Part shown: positions 59,950 to 64,000 of the stretch, piece by piece
How positions within the stretch are numbered: position 1 is the stretch's first letter
How the letters are laid out: every line of letters starts with the position of its first letter
Notes under the pieces: generated by a model
The model's input: the letters and a program-made list of their open reading frames with translations, nothing else
The model's database searches: none
What the model was told of the DNA's origin: nothing
Assembly (NCBI GenBank): GCA_012064415.1
Contig: SSNU01000272.1
Coordinates: 370,992-434,991, forward strand
DNA length: 64,000 bases
Source: Gyrodactylus bullatarudis
Lineage: Eukaryota > Platyhelminthes > Monogenea > Gyrodactylidea > Gyrodactylidae
Direction: 5' to 3'
Translations under genes and position numbers: made by a program

Positions 59950-60245
59950 ACCCTCTCTTCAAAAGTGTTATTCTTTCACACTTTGACTATGTTGCAGGAC
60001 TCTTATGTCCAATTCCTCAGACAATATGTAAGAAGATTGAAAGGATTCAATACCTTTATCTCCGCTCCTGTCTCGGCCCTCATTCTTACAAGAAACTCTT
60101 AGAGATGGCAAATATGTATCCATTATGGCTCCGAAGAATTGCAACTGCAGCATCCCTTTTCAGTAAACAACTTTCTACACCTCAATCAAGATATAACCTC
60201 AGACAAGGGAGTGGATTTTCTATCTTGCTTCACACCATACTCCCC
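59950..60245 (+). pseudogene. Non-LTR retrotransposon 3' fragment
   Basis: In the plus frame the sequence reads SVILSHFDYVAGLLCPIPQTI, then CKKIERIQYLYLRSCLG, then ANMYPLWLRRIATAASLFSKQL and SRYNLRQGSG. This is the post-RT tail of a LINE ORF2 (LxPxLxYxxxxW, IExxQRRxxR, LxxRRxxxxLxxxxK, YNLR). It is related in pattern to 27000-27445 but clearly a different lineage or copy. Flanks are non-coding, so it is a 5'-truncated relic. Confidence 0.72.
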
Positions 60246-61143
60246 TTAAGAGCCAGATTTCAAATCAATTTTTCAATTTTTAAAAACATGATATTATTAC
60301 AGATATGCATTTATCTTACTCAATTCATACCAAATTCGCATAATTATTTCTGTAACTATTTTAAATAACTTATTTTATGAATAAAAATCTATTATATATT
60401 AAATATATAGTTCAAAACTAGGCAAGTAAAAAACTATTGTATTTTCCTCAAGTAAAAGCTTTTATTTTTGATATGATCCACAATTGTACTTTTCAGTTGG
60501 AAAATATTAAATCTTCCCAGACTTGAATGTTAAAAAGGTCACAATTTTGTTCCACTATTTAAAAACGAAATGTGTACAGAATAATTTCCAAAAATATCCA
60601 TAAAACTGCTTTTATACTCGAAAGTATATACAGATTCGTGTATAAATAAACTACGGTCTTAAACTTTGAATAAGAAAAAAACGAGGAGAGGTTGAAGAAG
60701 TACAAGTAATTACAAGGTTTTGTTCAATAGTTCAACAATACAAATATAGAGCCCAATATATAGGGTATATATTAGTATTTTGTAGAATACAACGTAGTGA
60801 AGAAATATACAAATATTGCTCGATGAATGTTCAGAAACTCGTAATAATTTTCATTATTATTATTTATTTTAAGGCTGAAACATCATATTATTATTCCCCA
60901 TATGCTTATAACTGTATATAACTGGAGGGGTTATCCACTCTGTACAAATAATCACTGCACACTAGAGTGAAAGATCTATTTTTTTATTAAAACAACAAGA
61001 ACCTTCTCCCCTACCCAATACTTTTATTCCCAGAGCCAATCAGATTACTCCATGATGTGATATACTAAATGTGCCCATGATTAAAACAATACAAAATACA
61101 CGAAACCTCTATTCAATAATCAAGTTTCAATGCTCCACTAAGG
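60246..61143. other. Intergenic region upstream of the eight-helix protein gene
   Basis: No ORF is supported. The last 100 bp before 61144 should contain the promoter. No motif is identifiable. Confidence 0.35.
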
Positions 61144-62832
61144 ATGCCGGATAGTGGGCAATTTGACAGGGTCTACTCAGAGGATAATCTCTCTGAGTAT
61201 TCCATGAAAAAGTATCACGAAGCATCCCAGAGAAAGCGTTTTGTCATATTCATTGTCAGTTCAGTATTATTCACAGCTTCTCTATGTTGTTTCTACGAAT
61301 GTTTAAACGAGATGAACACTCTTCAATTAGAATGCCTTACAGAGTCTGATTACTTTGGCAAATATTTGTCCAGTTTCCTCGTGGAATTATTCTCAGCCAT
61401 TTTCGGGATACTCTCCTCTATTTTCACCTTTATAATTTTGATACTGCCATTTATAACAGGACCAGAAATAATGGAACAGCCAAAGATTGCTTCACTAATC
61501 TCCATAGTCACGTTGGGCCATGGATCAAAGAGTCCGATGAAGACCTGGGTCTTATTTACAATCCAGCTGGTAGGCATAGCTTCATGTTTCGGTTCCCTCA
61601 TGTCAATAACAACGTGTACAATTAAACTAGTCACATCGATGAGACAGATTCCAGTTAATATTGACGAAAATCTGACACAGCCAAATATCCTCTGTTTGAT
61701 ACGTATTTTACTAAGATTAACTATATCATTCATTTCAGTTATCTGCATACTTTTACTCTTATTTTTCCTGACTAAATATATCAAGTTGAAAAGTAAAAAT
61801 TTCAACGTGCCCATTGAAAAGCCGGAAATCAAGATGAGTCACACCTCAAAGTTTGTACCAATCTTTTCCAGTATTCTAATCATTTTCGGTGGTCTAGCCT
61901 TGCTCTCATGTCTCATGGGTTGTTTATCAGTACCTAGGTATTTTCGTACCTCAAATGAAGAGAGAAAGGATAGATTCATCCTCTTGGCATTCGAACTGAC
62001 TAATTGGCTGTCAACCCTGCCCACAGGGGTGTTTGCCATTTTGAGTGGGATCTTTTGTGTTGTCTCTGTCAATTGCTGCTCGATACCCCTCTATCAAATA
62101 GAAGATCAACAAATCAGTATTCGTGTTAAGAATAAAAACTTTTTGCACATTTTCTATTACATAATTGCACTGATTTCATGTATTTTCACTCAAATATTCT
62201 CATACCAAGGCTATGTCATGGAAAATTTTCAGTTAATCAGCAAAGTTCGCTTCATCTACCAGGATATAAACCAGATTAACACTGAAGATACCGACGAAAA
62301 AGTTGTTTTCCATGAAATCTTACAAATTTTCTACGTCAAAATTGGTCTAGGATCATTTTCAAACCTGTTTATAATGCTATTTGTGATGCCTTTATTATCG
62401 ATAGTTGTTTATGAAATGTACGTGCGAATGTCGTTTCTAAAAGAGATCAAACTTAACTCCATTATCAAGCCAGAGATGCCGTATTACGATCCCCCAGGAA
62501 CTCAGATTAATCAGATGAGTATCGATCAGGTGAGACAAGATAACCTCTACCTTCCCACTGGCATGGATACGATCTTGAATAAAGAGGATAACATTCAATT
62601 TTCAGCGCCAAATCAAATGATGCAAAATTACGGTATGAATGAAATACACCAGCAAATTTTTGATCCACAAACTCAACAGCCATATATTAATCCCTATAAC
62701 GCATACAATTATAACCAGAGTGATTTAAATCATTCGAATGTCTATTCCTCAGAGAGACATTCAACTCAAGAAGATGCCTATATTATTGAAGAGATGAAGA
62801 GAGCCTTTCAGAATAACAATTACAACAGTTGA
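61144..62832 (+). CDS. Intronless multipass membrane protein, unrecognised family
   Basis: One uninterrupted 562-aa ORF from ATG 61144. Eight hydrophobic helices are evident at roughly residues 32-52, 85-107, 136-160, 187-208, 237-260, 285-312, 332-352 and 397-425. A Tyr/Asn/Gln-rich cytoplasmic tail of about 135 residues follows, including PYYDPPGTQINQM and YINPYNAYNYNQ. The first four and last four helices have similar spacing and loop pattern (a Cys-rich helix, a long helix pair, then a basic loop), which suggests an internal duplication of a tetraspan unit. KYIKLKSKN after helix 4 is a charged intracellular linker. The tail's PYYDPPG and repeated Tyr could be phosphotyrosine or SH2/WW sites. 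No known transporter or channel signature was recognised. Absence of introns, unusual next to most genes here, may indicate retroposition. Confidence 0.8.
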   Translation: MPDSGQFDRVYSEDNLSEYSMKKYHEASQRKRFVIFIVSSVLFTASLCCFYECLNEMNTLQLECLTESDYFGKYLSSFLVELFSAIFGILSSIFTFIILILPFITGPEIMEQPKIASLISIVTLGHGSKSPMKTWVLFTIQLVGIASCFGSLMSITTCTIKLVTSMRQIPVNIDENLTQPNILCLIRILLRLTISFISVICILLLLFFLTKYIKLKSKNFNVPIEKPEIKMSHTSKFVPIFSSILIIFGGLALLSCLMGCLSVPRYFRTSNEERKDRFILLAFELTNWLSTLPTGVFAILSGIFCVVSVNCCSIPLYQIEDQQISIRVKNKNFLHIFYYIIALISCIFTQIFSYQGYVMENFQLISKVRFIYQDINQINTEDTDEKVVFHEILQIFYVKIGLGSFSNLFIMLFVMPLLSIVVYEMYVRMSFLKEIKLNSIIKPEMPYYDPPGTQINQMSIDQVRQDNLYLPTGMDTILNKEDNIQFSAPNQMMQNYGMNEIHQQIFDPQTQQPYINPYNAYNYNQSDLNHSNVYSSERHSTQEDAYIIEEMKRAFQNNNYNS

Positions 62833-63033
62833 TAAATAATTTCAATTGATAAATTTATACATTTTTATTCTCCAATTATTTTGGTGGTTTTATATTTAAA
62901 AACTACTTAGAAGTAGTTACATAGAACAAGAATTTTTTATCTTATGTCTTGAAGAATTTAAAAATCTGAATTTTAATCGATGAAAATTAATCGTTTATTC
63001 TTTTTCTCAGAATAATAATAATAAGGGGAATTT

Positions 63034-63212
63034 TTATTGCTTAACATGTTGACAAGTAGCAATACAATTCTTGAGACTTCCAAATCGATTTGAATTTCCC
63101 CCACAACCAGAATAATAAAATTCATGACATTCATTCGATATCCAACTGAAATAGTACATTTGAACATCACGGTAACATCTCCCAGGATCCATATTTAGAA
63201 AGCATTTTGTCG
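63034..63212 (-). CDS. Kunitz (BPTI) domain exon, partial gene
   Basis: After an acceptor (ttttctag) the minus strand encodes a complete Kunitz domain: CFLNMDPGRCYRDVQMYYF, then SNECHEFYYSGCGGN, then RFGSLKNCIATCQ, closing with HVKQ and a stop. All six cysteines and the YYF...FYYSGCGGN core are present. The reactive-site residue following the second Cys region (PGRC) is basic-flanked, as in trypsin-type inhibitors, but activity is not established. The upstream exon with a signal peptide was not found in 63213-64000. The gene is convergent with the eight-helix protein gene. An aataaa on the minus strand lies just past the stop, near 62992. Confidence 0.78.
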
Positions 63213-64000
63213 CTAGAAAATAGTTCTAACTAATTAACTAACGAATTTGACTGAATCCTATCCGAAAAAATGTTTGTATCAAGATTAAATAGACAATGAT
63301 CATCTTGATTTTTAGACAGCATTCAGTTTTATAAGTTCTTATATCAACTTTTATTTTGATACAGTTTTCACTCTTTCTATTGCAACAATGAAATTCGAAT
63401 ATTTACGTTACAGTTCACCCAGATAGACTCCCGGCTTAAATACAGAATATTTTCTGCTCACTACTGGAGTATTTTCAACTCAGTCAGACCTGATCTTGGA
63501 CATGTTGAAAAAAGGTTTTCGAATAGATTTTCAGTTCCCTTTTCACCTTCTATGAACGAAATTCGGAAATCAATTCATATAAAAATTTTTTTACGATACT
63601 TTGACTTAATCAATCAAATATTCAACCGTTGAACGTCAGACGTTCACTACTCTATTGAAAATCTGAAACCTATAGAATATACTTACAAGTTATATTCCGT
63701 CATCGGAAAGATAAAATGGAGGGGGGGGGGTTAAGAATAGGTATGCGTGTTTTTTAAATTATATATGTTACAGTATAACCTTTGAATCAATATGTTTATA
63801 AATAAACTAGTATAAGTTTTGAGCCAGTACGAAATCAGTATATCCTTTGAATTCTTTCTCAAAAGTTTTGATGAATTTACTCTCAAGATACAATTCATAT
63901 CTAGAGTTATTTTGTATTTTATTATTGACTAGAATTGATTTTCAGAGAGGAATTGTAAATTTATTGCAAATTTTTGGATTAAACTTTTGTACAAACCTGA
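63213..64000. other. Window end, no further gene recognised
   Basis: Presumably an intron or the 5' region of the Kunitz gene. It contains a 10-base G run at 63721-63730. No exon could be supported. Confidence 0.35.

Overview
The window is eukaryotic and metazoan. It carries Notch, a cysteine-string protein (DNAJC5), the 9-1-1 clamp subunit RAD1, CYB5D1, TRIP4, RABL3, WDR4 and an amine-type GPCR exon. The DNA is AT-rich. Many confidently recognised genes are split by GT-AG introns of only 24-40 nt (24 nt in NOL12 and DNAJC5, 25 nt twice in WDR4, 27 nt in TBCB, 28 nt twice in metaxin). Among animals I know this intron size best from dicyemid mesozoans, so a dicyemid (Dicyema-like) source is my leading inference, not a proven identity.

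Layout. 0.3-8.6 kb is a compact block: a PPxY/LPxY single-pass membrane protein (+), TBCB (-), metaxin (+), RABL3 (-), TRIP4/ASC-1 (-) and an unrecognised nuclear-type protein (+). TBCB/metaxin and TRIP4/unknown are head-to-head pairs about 75 and 97 bp apart. 9.2-16.4 kb is one minus-strand coiled-coil gene with long introns, one of which holds a 479-bp palindromic MITE. 16.9-19.1 kb is an intronless Na+/H+ exchanger (-) carrying two apparent single-base frameshifts. 19.2-31 kb is an accessory region: a nest of foldback repeats, two degenerate Ginger-type integrase transposons, a long-TIR MITE, LINE fragments and the orphan last exon of a GPCR.

32.3-37.7 kb is the second compact block: cofilin (+), CYB5D1 (+), NOL12 (-), a divergent second cofilin (+), RAD1 (-) and DNAJC5 (+). 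An assembly gap (Ns, 38372-39162) falls in the left half of a large palindromic repeat. 39.9-48.9 kb is a complete 15-exon Notch gene (-) of about 1987 aa with about 23 EGF repeats. 49-55 kb has no gene I can support. 55.0-56.4 kb is WDR4 (+). 56.4-61.1 kb is mostly empty apart from a LINE tail. 61.1-62.8 kb is an intronless eight-helix membrane protein (+). 63.0-63.2 kb is a Kunitz-domain exon (-).

There is no operon-like pathway. Most genes are housekeeping (tubulin folding, mitochondrial import, tRNA m7G methylation, rRNA processing, DNA damage, actin turnover) or ciliary/signalling genes. Several genes show isolated single-base reading-frame breaks while the surrounding code is intact. 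I read these mainly as residual assembly indels, which should be remembered when judging any frameshift here.
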